A DNA stretch of 64,000 nucleotides from Actinophytocola algeriensis. Lineage in GTDB: Bacteria; Actinomycetota; Actinomycetes; Mycobacteriales; Pseudonocardiaceae. The stretch is taken from assembly GCF_014203735.1 (NCBI RefSeq), contig NZ_JACHJQ010000003.1, forward strand, positions 1 to 64,000, given 5' to 3'. The translations under genes were made by a program, and so were the position numbers. The notes beneath the pieces were generated by a model. The model was not told the origin of the DNA. It made no database searches and saw nothing but the letters and a program-made list of their open reading frames with translations. Below are positions 7,600-16,702 of this stretch, piece by piece (position 1 is the stretch's first letter; every line of letters starts with the position of its first letter).

Positions 7600-8241
7600 T
7601 CATAGCTCGTCGATCGTCACCAGACCGTCCTGGAGGGCCCGCGCGACCAGCGCGGCCTTCGTCGGGGCGGCGCGGCCCGCGCTCGCGTACTTGGCCCGCA
7701 CCCTGGTCAGATAGGTGTTCACGGTGTTGACCGTGATGTTCAGCGCGTCCGCGACCGACTTCTTGGACTCACAGTGGAACCACTCGCGCAGGACGTTGAC
7801 CTCCTGCTCGGAGAGCCGCGGGCGGTTCGGGTTCGTGTCGGTGCCGAGCGCGCCGGCCAGGGCGGGCGGCGTGTAAGGCTCGTGGCGGGCGGCCGCGTGG
7901 ATCGCGGCGACCAGGTGCGACTCGCCCTCGGCCTTGGTGAGGTAGGTGAACGCGCCGATGTCGAGACAGGTCAGCGCGGTCTCCTGGTCGTCGCGCATGG
8001 TGCTGACCACGACCGTGCGGCCGGCGTCGACGAGGCGTTTCAGCTCGCCGTAGGCCGGACCGGTCATGTCGAGCTGCAGGTCCAGCACGACCACGTCCGC
8101 CTCGGCGCCCGGGCCGACCCACGCGGTCGCGACCGTCGGGCCCGACGCCACCACCTGGATCGGCGGGTCGGCGTCCGCGCACCACGCCCGCACACCCGCG
8201 ACCACCACCGGGTGGTCGTCCACCACCACTACGTTGATCAT
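7600..8241 (-). CDS. NarL/LuxR-family response regulator
   Basis: This 213-residue protein has a receiver domain with acidic pair DD at residues 8-9, phosphorylation site Asp54 (VVLDLQL) and Lys103. A C-terminal LuxR helix-turn-helix (LSEQEVNVLREW through NTVNTYLTRVR) follows. The ATG at 8241 overlaps the TGA of the sensor gene by 4 nt, which excludes the longer start at 8268. It is coupled to the doubled sensor kinase upstream. Targets are not visible. Confidence 0.9.
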   Translation of the reverse strand: MINVVVVDDHPVVVAGVRAWCADADPPIQVVASGPTVATAWVGPGAEADVVVLDLQLDMTGPAYGELKRLVDAGRTVVVSTMRDDQETALTCLDIGAFTYLTKAEGESHLVAAIHAAARHEPYTPPALAGALGTDTNPNRPRLSEQEVNVLREWFHCESKKSVADALNITVNTVNTYLTRVRAKYASAGRAAPTKAALVARALQDGLVTIDEL

Positions 8242-10475
8242 GTTCGCCGCCAGGTCGTCTTGATCCACAGCTTGCCCCCGTTGTCCGCGGCGGTCACCTT
8301 GATGGCCGGGTCACTGTTCATCGGCACCAGCTCCGCGGGCGCGTCCGCGACCACCGACACCGTGACCTCGTCGGCGGCGCCGACGACCGTCACCCTGGCG
8401 GTGCTGGCCGCCGTCGCCAGCGCGGCCACGGCCGGGTCGGTCAGGGCGCGGCGCACGGACTTCGGGACCTGCGGCCGTTCGCCGCGCTCGGCGAAGTGGA
8501 CAGTGATCCCGTTGCGCTCGGCCAGTTCCACGCACGCCCGCAGCTCGTGTGACAGCTGGTCTGGCACGCTCGTGTCCTCCGCGAGGAGCCGCCGCACCCG
8601 TCCCGCCTCCACCGCGCACGCCCGCCGGAACACCGGGTCGCCCGGGTCCGCCTCGCCGGACGCCAGCGCGGCGAGCAGCGGGGCGGTCGAGTCGGCCAGG
8701 GCGGCGTAGCGCTCGGTGCGGTCGCGGTGGACCTGTTCGGCCACCGCGCGTTCGGTGCGCAGGCGTTCCTCCCGGTACGTGACGGCGGCGGCGGTGATCG
8801 CGACCGGCCGCAGCACGACGGTGACCACGCCAACCGCCAGCTGGTAGCTGAACACGACGACCGTGGCGTTGACCGCTTCGGCGACGGTGATGGCCGCGTC
8901 GCCGCCGAGGGCGGTCTGCGTGAACGTCATGGCGTAGTGGGCGGCGAGGAGCACGGCCATCACCGCGACGCGGTAGTCCAGGACCAGCAGCAGGAGCGTC
9001 CAGGCCGCGTCGCCCTCCGACCAGTGGGCCAGGCCGAGACGCAGGCCGGGCGGCACGGCCTCGGTGCACAGCGCCGAGATCACGAACACGACGGCCACCA
9101 GCGGCCAGCGCAGGAGACCGAGCGGGCGTTTGCGCCACAGGTGCCACGCGACCACGAGCGTCACGGCGGTGAGCACCACGAGGGTCAGGACCTGTGTGGC
9201 CAGTGAGCTGTAGTGCTCCTGGTTGGCGACGAGGCGGGGCAGGTCGAGGCCGAACAGGATGATCAGGTTCATCACGACGACCGACCAGCGCAGCGCGGTG
9301 TCGACGCCGGACTTGATCGTCTCGACGTCGCCCGCGGTGTCGGTCGAGATCGCGAACGGGCGGGTCAGGCGGACGCGGGTGCCGTTGCCGGGGCGGCTGA
9401 TCACCTCGGCGGAACCACCCGCGCGGGTGAGGCGTTCGACGATGGAGCGGGTCACGCCGTAGCGGTGACCGTTGACGCGGGCCGGGTCGAAGCCGGTGCC
9501 CTCGTCGGCGACCTCCACGACGACGCTGTCGTCATCGCGCCGCACGTGGACCCTGGCCTCGCCGACTCCCGCGTGCCGCACGACGTTCGTCAGCGCTTCG
9601 CGGACGCCGCCCGCGAGCGCGACGGCGTCGGCGGCCGGGACGGTCACGAAGCCGGGGGCGTCCCAGTGGACGGTGAGCGGGAGGTGGCGGGCCACGTCCC
9701 GGAGGTGTGCGACCAGGTCCACCTCACCGGCCGGGGAGGCGTGGTCGCCGCTGATGGCGTCGAGGTCGCGGGCGGCCTGTGCGGACAGCCACTCGGTGCG
9801 CCTGCCCGTGACGCCGGAGCCGACCATGAGCAGCGTCGCGGACGCGGTGTCGTGGAGGGCGGCGAGGTACTCGCGTTCGTCGGCGCGGCGGGCCTCGGCG
9901 ACGGCGGCGTCCCGGCGGGCCTGCTCACTGCGGGCGACGGCCCGGTCGGCGTCCCGGGCACCCCGGCGGACGAGCAGGTACAGCGCCCGCGACAGCCCGC
10001 CCTCGACGACCGTCCACAGTTGCAGCGGCAGCACGTCGAGCCAGCCCGGCGAGTCGGCGATCATCGCGCCGACGAGGAAGGCGGCCATGACGGTCAGGGT
10101 CGCGGCCGCGTGCGCGACGAGCGACAGCTGCCACGCGTAGGCGATGACGGTGATGCCGATGACCGCGATGACCCAGGTGATGCCGTGGGCCGAACCGGTC
10201 GGCACCGTCCACAGCTGAGTCAGGCAGACCGCGCAGACGATGGTCACGTCCAACGGCACGAGCAGGCGGCCGCGGCGCGGGAATTGGTGGGCGTAGTAGA
10301 CGGTCCAGGCGACCAGGCCGATCACGACGAAGACCGTGAGGACGGGCGCCGCGGTCGTCTCGAGCGCGATGGACACCATGCCGGCGACCGCGGACATGAG
10401 CGCCCGCAGCCCGACCGCGTACCGGGCACCGGCGCGCAGCAGTTCCCGCTCGGTGCTGCCCAACTCCCCGCCCAC
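8238..10475 (-). CDS. double-length NarL-type sensor kinase with degenerate second half
   Basis: This 745-residue protein is about twice the usual length. Half one has membrane segments (about 25-170), a dimerisation box with His208 (AALHDTAS), and an ATPase domain with N box EALTNVVRH and G box DEGTGFD (about 292-330). Half two repeats the plan: membrane segments (about 395-565), then a box AALADST where Ala594 replaces the phosphoacceptor His, then a poorly conserved ATPase-like region without clear N or G boxes. It is coupled to the response regulator. The second half probably senses or regulates rather than phosphorylates; this is inference. Confidence 0.88.
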   Translation of the reverse strand: MGGELGSTERELLRAGARYAVGLRALMSAVAGMVSIALETTAAPVLTVFVVIGLVAWTVYYAHQFPRRGRLLVPLDVTIVCAVCLTQLWTVPTGSAHGITWVIAVIGITVIAYAWQLSLVAHAAATLTVMAAFLVGAMIADSPGWLDVLPLQLWTVVEGGLSRALYLLVRRGARDADRAVARSEQARRDAAVAEARRADEREYLAALHDTASATLLMVGSGVTGRRTEWLSAQAARDLDAISGDHASPAGEVDLVAHLRDVARHLPLTVHWDAPGFVTVPAADAVALAGGVREALTNVVRHAGVGEARVHVRRDDDSVVVEVADEGTGFDPARVNGHRYGVTRSIVERLTRAGGSAEVISRPGNGTRVRLTRPFAISTDTAGDVETIKSGVDTALRWSVVVMNLIILFGLDLPRLVANQEHYSSLATQVLTLVVLTAVTLVVAWHLWRKRPLGLLRWPLVAVVFVISALCTEAVPPGLRLGLAHWSEGDAAWTLLLLVLDYRVAVMAVLLAAHYAMTFTQTALGGDAAITVAEAVNATVVVFSYQLAVGVVTVVLRPVAITAAAVTYREERLRTERAVAEQVHRDRTERYAALADSTAPLLAALASGEADPGDPVFRRACAVEAGRVRRLLAEDTSVPDQLSHELRACVELAERNGITVHFAERGERPQVPKSVRRALTDPAVAALATAASTARVTVVGAADEVTVSVVADAPAELVPMNSDPAIKVTAADNGGKLWIKTTWRRT

Positions 10476-10566
10476 GCGCCACCGCCTTGCCGGAGGGATG
10501 CGTCACCGGCATGTTACCCAGCGCGGTGATCTTCCAGCCGCGCATCCGGGTGATGCTCAGCGCGAT

Positions 10567-10609
10567 GAAGGACCCCTCCGTCACGCTGAGCATAAGGAAG
10601 GGGTCCTTC
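10567..10609. terminator. hairpin between sensor kinase and polysaccharide operon
   Basis: GAAGGACCCCT at 10567-10577 pairs with AGGGGTCCTTC at 10599-10609, giving 11 perfect base pairs around a 21-nt loop. It sits just downstream of the aminotransferase stop (10626, leftward) and before the kinase gene, so it can end the long polysaccharide transcript. There is no T-run, as usual in GC-rich actinobacteria. Confidence 0.7.
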
Positions 10610-10625
10610 GTAACACCGGGTGCGA

Positions 10626-11921
10626 TCAGGCGAACGGGCGGAACACCGGCTTCACGGGACGGCCACCGAGCCACGGCGACGGGTCACCCGCGTCCAGCGC
10701 CTGGCGGTACACCGCGCAGGCGTCGGCCACGACCTCGACCGTGCGGTCCAGGTCGGCGTCCGTGAGGGCGCTGCTGACCACGAACGACGGGCCGACCACA
10801 CCACCCAGGATCAGCCTGCGCAGGAACAGCGTCCGGTACTCCTGAGACGGCCTGCCGTCAACGTCGAGGGTCGCGAAGACCAGGTTGCAGTCGCGGCCGC
10901 GGACCACCACGTGCTCGCCGACCCCGGCCGCCGCCGCCACCTCGCGCACCCCGGCGGCGAGGCGGGCACCGATGGCGTGGAGGCGGTCCGCGATGCCCTC
11001 CTCCACATAGGTGTCCATGACGGCCATCGCGGCGGCGAGCGAGTGGGTCTCGCCGCCGTGGGTGGTGGACAGGAGGAAGACGCGTTCGCGGGAGTCGCGC
11101 AGGCCGCCCAGTTCCATCAGGTCGCGCCTGCCTGCCAGCGCCGACACAGCGAACCCGTTGCCGAGCGCCTTGCCGAACGTCGACAGGTCCGGGGTCACGC
11201 CGTACAGACCCTGCGCGCCCGCCTCCGACCAGCGGAAGCCGGTGATCATCTCGTCGAAGACCAGCACGACACCGTGACGGGTGCACAGATCGCGCAGGCC
11301 CCGCAGGTATCCGGGTGGCGGGTCGGTCTGCGTGGCGGCCTCGAGCACCAGGCACGCGACCTCGTGCGAGGTGAACAGCTGCTCGACTGCGGCGAGATCG
11401 CCGTATGGGAACGAGACGACGTCCTGTGCCGGGATGCCGGCGGACATCGCGGTGGTGCCGATGAACCAGTCGTCCGTGGAGAAGAACGGCTGGTCCGCGC
11501 ACAGCGCGATCGTGGTGCGCCCGGTCGCGGCACGCGCGAGGCGGACCGCCGCGGTCGTGACGTCCGAGCCGTTCTTGGCGAACTTGACCATCTCCGCGGT
11601 AGGCACGGTCGCGAGGAACTTCGCGGCCGCCTCGACCTCCAGCGCGGCCGGCCGCACGAAGTTGCCGCCCAGTGCCAACTGCGCGCGCACAGCCGAGACA
11701 ACGCGAGGGTGTGCGTGCCCGAGGCTCACCGCACGCAGTCCGGAGCCGTACTCGATGAACTCGTTCCCGTCGACGTCCCACACGTGCGCGCCCTGACCGC
11801 GGACGAACACCGGGGCCATGCCCTCCGGGTACTGGTCCTCACCCTTGGCGTAGGTGTGGCTACCGCCGGGCACCATGTCGTGGAGGTTCTTGTTCGCCTC
11901 GCGGGAACGGGTGAAGTCCAT
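10626..11921 (-). CDS. class III aminotransferase, glutamate-1-semialdehyde mutase-like
   Basis: This 431-residue PLP enzyme has the class III features: FDEMITGFR (cofactor Asp) and STFGKALGNG with the Schiff-base Lys near residue 268. It resembles glutamate-1-semialdehyde aminomutases, but it is the last gene of a polysaccharide operon, where such paralogues are thought to aminate sugar or small-molecule precursors. Its gene follows the RfbC-like epimerase by 6 nt. It is not the haem-pathway HemL on context. The exact substrate cannot be read from the sequence. Confidence 0.8.
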   Translation of the reverse strand: MDFTRSREANKNLHDMVPGGSHTYAKGEDQYPEGMAPVFVRGQGAHVWDVDGNEFIEYGSGLRAVSLGHAHPRVVSAVRAQLALGGNFVRPAALEVEAAAKFLATVPTAEMVKFAKNGSDVTTAAVRLARAATGRTTIALCADQPFFSTDDWFIGTTAMSAGIPAQDVVSFPYGDLAAVEQLFTSHEVACLVLEAATQTDPPPGYLRGLRDLCTRHGVVLVFDEMITGFRWSEAGAQGLYGVTPDLSTFGKALGNGFAVSALAGRRDLMELGGLRDSRERVFLLSTTHGGETHSLAAAMAVMDTYVEEGIADRLHAIGARLAAGVREVAAAAGVGEHVVVRGRDCNLVFATLDVDGRPSQEYRTLFLRRLILGGVVGPSFVVSSALTDADLDRTVEVVADACAVYRQALDAGDPSPWLGGRPVKPVFRPFA

Positions 11922-11927
11922 CGGTCC

Positions 11928-12473
11928 TTACGTCCTTCCGAGTGCCGCCGCCAGTGTCGGCGCCTGCCGGTCCCGCTGCGACAACAGCGCGGGCGGCAAC
12001 GGCCACGGGATCGCCAGCTCGGGGTCGTCGAAGGCGATCGCCACGTCCTCCGCCGGGTCGTGCGGCCGATCGATGCGATAGGACACGTCGGCGGGGTCGG
12101 TGAGCGCCTGGAACCCGTGCGCGCAACCGGCGGGCACGTACAGCGTCACCTGTGTATCGCCGGAAAGCTCCAGATGTTTCTGGTTCCGGAAGGTGGGCGA
12201 GTCCGGTCGCAGGTCGACGATGACGTCGAACACGCGGCCGTACGAACAGCGGACCAGCTTCGCCTCCCCGCGCCCGGACCGCAGGTGCATCCCGCGCAGG
12301 ACACCGCGTGCCGAGCGCGACACGCTGTCCTGCGCGAAACCGTCCGGGTCGATGCCGGCGGACCGCACGACCTCCGCGTCGAACGTGCGGCAGAAGAAGC
12401 CGCGCTCGTCGGCGTGCGGCGACGGCTCGAACACGTACGCACCGGCGATCTCGGGCACGGGGATGGCTTTCAC
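11928..12473 (-). CDS. dTDP-4-dehydrorhamnose 3,5-epimerase-like protein
   Basis: This cupin of about 181 residues has RfbC-type motifs: DERGFF, RGMHL (catalytic His) and VPAGCAHGF. It would epimerise a 4-keto nucleotide sugar. GTG 12473 is preferred over 12494, because a GGGAG site lies 8 nt before it and it nearly abuts the methyltransferase stop. It lies between the methyltransferase and aminotransferase genes of the operon. The partner pathway starts from CDP-glucose, so the substrate may be a CDP rather than a dTDP sugar. Confidence 0.8.
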   Translation of the reverse strand: MKAIPVPEIAGAYVFEPSPHADERGFFCRTFDAEVVRSAGIDPDGFAQDSVSRSARGVLRGMHLRSGRGEAKLVRCSYGRVFDVIVDLRPDSPTFRNQKHLELSGDTQVTLYVPAGCAHGFQALTDPADVSYRIDRPHDPAEDVAIAFDDPELAIPWPLPPALLSQRDRQAPTLAAALGRT

Positions 12474-12474
12474 G

Positions 12475-13266
12475 TCATTCTCCCTTGGACGCAAGGAAAT
12501 AGGCGTAGCGGCGGTCCAGCTCGTTCTCCGGGACGAGAACGACGTTCTCCGGCCGCAGGCCGCACTTGGCGACCAACTGCCAGAACTCGGGGACGGAGTA
12601 GGTGGTCATGCCCGCCACGCTGGTGCGGTAGCCGCGGCGGCGTGGGCGCGTCCAGAAGTCACCTTCGTGGTACTTCACCTGGATCAGCGCCAGTCCGCCC
12701 GGCGCGAGCACGCGGGACGCGATCCGCAGCAGGCGTTCGCCGTACTCGGGGGTGGGGATCAGTTCGAACAGGTAGAAGCAGAGGAACAGGTCGCAGGTGC
12801 CGATCTCCTCGACGACCCGCTCGGGACGCGTGACCTCCGCGAGCACCGGTGTGAACGGGGTGTCGCAGTGCGCGGTCACCTGCCGTGCGCACTCCTCCAG
12901 TGTTTCCGGCACCACGTCGACGCCGACGAACTCGGCCGCCCTCGGTGCGAAGTGGACAGCGTTGGCGCCGCCGCCGCAGCCCCACTCCACCACGCGCCCC
13001 AGCGGGCGATCGAACCCGACCCCGCGTGCCCCGCGGTCGAACATCTCCAGGTGCCGCTTGCCGATCTCGTGCCACAGGTCGCCGTCGTCGAAGACGTGTG
13101 CGCCCCGCCAGTGCGAGTTCGCCTTCCACGACGCGCTTCCCGTCGACGCCCAGTAGTCCTGGGCGTCCGCGGCGATCCGGGACTCGGACTGGGACAGCCC
13201 GACCCGCGTGAGGACCCGCTGTACGAGGTCCTCGGCCCGGCTGCCCGCCTGCCGCACACATGCCAC
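12475..13266 (-). CDS. class I SAM-dependent methyltransferase
   Basis: This protein of about 263 residues has a SAM-binding glycine motif VVEWGCGGGANAV and an acidic second strand EFVGVDVV. The family is Methyltransf_11/25-like. The GTG start at 13266 is a choice between several: TTG 13320 and GTG 13257 are also possible, and none has a strong ribosome site. It follows the pyruvyltransferase gene in the polysaccharide operon. It probably methylates a sugar or lipid-linked intermediate. Confidence 0.78.
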   Translation of the reverse strand: MACVRQAGSRAEDLVQRVLTRVGLSQSESRIAADAQDYWASTGSASWKANSHWRGAHVFDDGDLWHEIGKRHLEMFDRGARGVGFDRPLGRVVEWGCGGGANAVHFAPRAAEFVGVDVVPETLEECARQVTAHCDTPFTPVLAEVTRPERVVEEIGTCDLFLCFYLFELIPTPEYGERLLRIASRVLAPGGLALIQVKYHEGDFWTRPRRRGYRTSVAGMTTYSVPEFWQLVAKCGLRPENVVLVPENELDRRYAYFLASKGE

Positions 13267-13316
13267 AACACTCGGGGGACGAACCGACCCGTGCCGCCGT
13301 CGTCCAGCCCTGAAGT

Positions 13317-14516
13317 TCAAGAACCCACCTCCTGTGTCACCTCCGCCGGCATTCCCAGTGATGCCGACAACACTTCGAACTGCCGCGCGAGACGCGCGGA
13401 CTTGCGTGCCGCATGCTCGCCAAGCATGGGCCCGATCCGGTCCGCGGCCGCCTCGACCGCGGTGAACTGTTCGACCAGCCGGTCCACGTCGACGGTCCTG
13501 GCGTCCTGCGTGTACTCCGCAAGGCCCATGTCCGCCATGATCCGGTCGTTCTTCGCCGAGTAGCTGACCGAGATGGTCGGCTTCGCGAGCTTCAACCCGC
13601 ACAACACGTTGTGGTAGCGGGTGCCGACCACCACCTCGGACTTCGCGATCTGTGCCATCACGTCGCCGAGGGTCCTGATGGTCTCGTACGTCACCGCGCC
13701 GGGGCGGTCCTTCGAGTCGGCCAGCACCTGCTCGACGATCGCCTCGTCCACCTCGTCGCCGATGAGCAGCCGCACGCGGTGGCCGCCGTCGACCAGCCAG
13801 CGGACGAACCGCCGCATTCCGTCCACATAGGTCCGGTGGATGGCCTCGGCGCTGGCGCGATCGTCGTTGCTGCCGTGGAAGTCCATCAGACCCACCGCGA
13901 CCGTGCCGCGCTCCACGGTGACCTCCGGGGCAGGCAGGGCGAACACGAGGTCCGGGAAGATCTCGTCGCGGGCGGTGTCCACCCCCATGGTGGCGAGCGC
14001 GTCGCGGGACAGGCTGTCGCGGAAGGATCGGTAGTGCGCGAGGCGGGTGGCCCAGCGGATGAAGAACCGCATCGCCCGCTGCCTGATCACGTTGGAGCCG
14101 ACGTTGACGAACGCGACCTTCGTGCCGGTGAGCCTGCCGAAGAAGCTGAGCAGGAACAGCGACAGCGGAAAACCCCACGCCCGCAACGGAAGCGTGTTCT
14201 CCAGCACGCCGGCGCCCGGCACGATCACCACGTCGTTGCGCCGCACCCAGCGCCACACCTGTGCCGCGTCGCGGAACTTGGCGACCGACTTCAGCACGAC
14301 CCGCGCGGGCAGGCCGGAGTCGCGGTCCCGGGTGTAGTACGAGTAGAGCGGGACGGCCGGGACGCCGTAGCGCGCCTCGACGACGTCCGGACCGGAGGCC
14401 AGGGCGCTCAGCTCGGCCGACGGGTGGTGCTCGCGCAGGTAGGCGAGCACGACCTCCAGTGAGCCGTCGTTGCCCATGTTCCCGGCGCCGAGCAACCCGA
14501 ACAGACCGACCTTCAC
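13317..14516 (-). CDS. polysaccharide pyruvyl transferase family protein
   Basis: This 399-residue protein belongs to the WcaK/CsaB family, which adds ketal pyruvate from phosphoenolpyruvate to surface sugars. It starts GLFGLLGAGNMGNDG and contains the family segments VGTRYHNVLCGL and ISVSYSAKNDRIM near the C-terminus. GTG 14516 overlaps the glycosyltransferase stop by 4 nt, fixing the start. Pyruvylation usually gives a negatively charged envelope glycan. Some family members have other activities, so the reaction is likely but not certain. Confidence 0.85.
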   Translation of the reverse strand: MKVGLFGLLGAGNMGNDGSLEVVLAYLREHHPSAELSALASGPDVVEARYGVPAVPLYSYYTRDRDSGLPARVVLKSVAKFRDAAQVWRWVRRNDVVIVPGAGVLENTLPLRAWGFPLSLFLLSFFGRLTGTKVAFVNVGSNVIRQRAMRFFIRWATRLAHYRSFRDSLSRDALATMGVDTARDEIFPDLVFALPAPEVTVERGTVAVGLMDFHGSNDDRASAEAIHRTYVDGMRRFVRWLVDGGHRVRLLIGDEVDEAIVEQVLADSKDRPGAVTYETIRTLGDVMAQIAKSEVVVGTRYHNVLCGLKLAKPTISVSYSAKNDRIMADMGLAEYTQDARTVDVDRLVEQFTAVEAAADRIGPMLGEHAARKSARLARQFEVLSASLGMPAEVTQEVGS

Positions 14517-15445
14517 CGGTGCGCTCCCCTCGGCACGATGCCGTCGATCGACAGGACCTGGTTCTTCGGCGCGACCGCGGGCCTGCTGTCGGCGCTCACG
14601 ACCTTGCGCGTCACCCTGCTGCTCAGGTACTCGGCCAGGTGCCGGTAGCACGTCCGCTTCTCGGCGGCGCTGATCGGCGCGCGGCGGATCAGGCCGACGT
14701 ACCCGAGCGCGTACTCGGCGAGCAGCCGGGGGGCCGGGTTGAAACCCGTGGCGCGCTTGGGGTCGAGGTTCGCGCAGCGGCTGCGGATGCTCGGGTTGGC
14801 GCGCTCCGCGCGGTTCTCGTGGTCGCGGCGGAAGTACAGCAGCTCCGCCACCTGGTGGAAACGGCCCTGCATGGCCATGTCCATCACGAACGTGCGGTCG
14901 GCGTGGTGGTAGCTGTCGTGCGGCTTGACGCGGCGCAGGTCCGCCGTGCGGATGACGCCGTAGAAGTCGTCGCCGCCGGGTGCGTGCAGCAGGCCGCGGA
15001 ACCGTTCCGCCGCGGACGGCGAGTCGGTGGGGATGCGGTAGTCGTACGGCTCGATGATCTTGCCGTGGCTGTCGATCGTCGCGTTGTAGGAGTGCGCGAG
15101 GACGAAGTCCGGGTTGTCGTCGAGGAACTCGACGCAGCGTTCGAGCAGCGTGCGGCCGTAGAGGTCGTCGTGCGATGCCCACTTGAACAGCTCGCCGCTG
15201 GCGAGGGTGAACACGTGGTTGTGGTTGCCCGCGGCACCGATGTTCCTCGGCAGGCGGTGGTAGCTGATGCGGGAGTCGGCCTTCAGGTACCGCTTGCAGA
15301 TGCCCGCGGTGCCGTCGGTGGACGCGTTGTCGGTGATGATCAGCTCGTAGTCCTCGAAGGACTGGCCGAGCAACGCGTCGAGCGACTCCGCGAGGTACTC
15401 CTCGCCGTTGTAGACCGGCAGGCCGATGGTGAGTCTCGGGGTCAT
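14513..15445 (-). CDS. family 2 glycosyltransferase
   Basis: This 310-residue enzyme has the GT-A start VYNGEEYLAESL, then IITDNASTDGT and an acidic WASHDDLY motif near residue 90 in the metal/nucleotide site. It should transfer a sugar from a nucleotide donor onto a lipid-linked glycan on the cytoplasmic side. The ATG at 15445 overlaps the flippase stop by 4 nt. It is the only plain glycosyltransferase in the operon, so further ones must lie elsewhere if the repeat unit has more than two sugars. Confidence 0.87.
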   Translation of the reverse strand: MTPRLTIGLPVYNGEEYLAESLDALLGQSFEDYELIITDNASTDGTAGICKRYLKADSRISYHRLPRNIGAAGNHNHVFTLASGELFKWASHDDLYGRTLLERCVEFLDDNPDFVLAHSYNATIDSHGKIIEPYDYRIPTDSPSAAERFRGLLHAPGGDDFYGVIRTADLRRVKPHDSYHHADRTFVMDMAMQGRFHQVAELLYFRRDHENRAERANPSIRSRCANLDPKRATGFNPAPRLLAEYALGYVGLIRRAPISAAEKRTCYRHLAEYLSSRVTRKVVSADSRPAVAPKNQVLSIDGIVPRGAHR

Positions 15446-16701
15446 GAGGTCCTCGATTCGGCAAGGTTCGGGAGTTCGGGTTCGGGAGTGTGCTCGCGCA
15501 GCGCCGCGCGCAGTTGCAGCCACCACAGGCCCGCGCCGAGCCACATGGCGGTGGTGGAGCCCCAGCTCATGCCGACCGCGCCACCCAGCCACGCGCCTGC
15601 CAGGCCGAAGCCGAGGTAGCCCGAGGACGCGACCAGCTGTGCCCGCAGGCTTCTGCGTGCCGCACCGAGTGCGCGGAGCCCGGCCGCCGCGCCCGCGACG
15701 ACACCGGCGCCGGTGACCGACAGGGACACCGGCAGGATCAGCGGCTGTGCGTGCGTCCAGACGTCGTCGAGCACGAGCCTGCCGAGCGCGTCCGGCACGA
15801 GGAACAGCAGGATCACGCCCCAGGTCGCGGCCGCGACGGCCTGCACGCCACCGAGGGTGAGGCAGAAACGGGCGAGTCTTCCTGGGGCTCTGCGCAGGAC
15901 GCGAGCCGCTTCCGGCACCGCGACCAGGTTCAACCCCATGAGCAGCGCGAGGAACGGGCCGAGCAGCAGCTCCGCGCCGCGGATCGCGCCGACGTCCGCG
16001 AGACCGGCGATCGCGCCGAGACCGTACATCCGCAGCTGGGACGCGCCGGAGTTGCTGACGTTCTCGACGAGGTAGCGGGAGCCGAGGTCGCGGTGCGCGT
16101 GCAGCCAGTCACGGATGCCGCTGAAGTGCGGCGTGATCCCGCTCTGCAGCCAGCCGCACCCGGCGGCGAGCAGCGACGCGCCACCCCAGGCGAGCACGAA
16201 ACCCCACACGGTGCCGTGCAGGGAAGCCAGCAGCAGCAACGGGATCATGGTGACGGCCCACACGACGTCGTTGACGAACGCCTTGTGCCCCGCACCGGCC
16301 GCGAAGAACGCGAACCGCCAGCTGTCCTGCAGCAGCATGCCGGGTGCGACGACCGCCAGCGCGACGAACGCGTCCCCCAGCGTGCCGCCCATGGCGAACC
16401 CGGCGAGCGCGGAGACCACGCCGAACGCGGCGCCCACGGCGATCGCGGTACCGGCGGCCCGTGACGTCGCGTGCCGCCAGTCCGCTGTGGACACCCCGCT
16501 GAACCGCACGACCAGCGGGTCGGTGGCGAGACCGCGGGAGACGTTGAGGACGACGCCGTAGGTGACCCAGGCGAGGCTGAAGATGCCGAACGCGGCGACG
16601 CCGAGTTCGCGGGCGACGAACACGCCGACCACGAAGTTCGTCATGCTCGACACGGCCTGGTCGCCGAGCCCCCACGTCAGACGCCGTGCGATGCCACCCA
16701 A
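15442..16701 (-). CDS. Wzx-like polysaccharide flippase
   Basis: This 419-residue protein is almost entirely hydrophobic with about 12 predicted membrane segments, in the MOP/polysaccharide biosynthesis exporter superfamily. The start is typical: an amphipathic helix, then SSMTNFVVGVFVARELG. It would flip lipid-linked glycan units to the outer face. The gene ends overlapping the glycosyltransferase start and begins 1 nt after the DUF4910 gene. Assignment rests on topology and context. Confidence 0.83.
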   Translation of the reverse strand: MGGIARRLTWGLGDQAVSSMTNFVVGVFVARELGVAAFGIFSLAWVTYGVVLNVSRGLATDPLVVRFSGVSTADWRHATSRAAGTAIAVGAAFGVVSALAGFAMGGTLGDAFVALAVVAPGMLLQDSWRFAFFAAGAGHKAFVNDVVWAVTMIPLLLLASLHGTVWGFVLAWGGASLLAAGCGWLQSGITPHFSGIRDWLHAHRDLGSRYLVENVSNSGASQLRMYGLGAIAGLADVGAIRGAELLLGPFLALLMGLNLVAVPEAARVLRRAPGRLARFCLTLGGVQAVAAATWGVILLFLVPDALGRLVLDDVWTHAQPLILPVSLSVTGAGVVAGAAAGLRALGAARRSLRAQLVASSGYLGFGLAGAWLGGAVGMSWGSTTAMWLGAGLWWLQLRAALREHTPEPELPNLAESRTS

Positions 16702-16702
16702 G

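Noticed and set aside
9213-10529. Plus-strand frame of 438 codons opposite the double sensor kinase
   Set aside because: Asp/Gly/His-rich shadow; the minus strand carries clear kinase motifs.
12475-14256. Single 593-codon minus-strand gene
   Set aside because: The upstream half is a shadow of the pyruvyltransferase gene; real coding starts near 13266.
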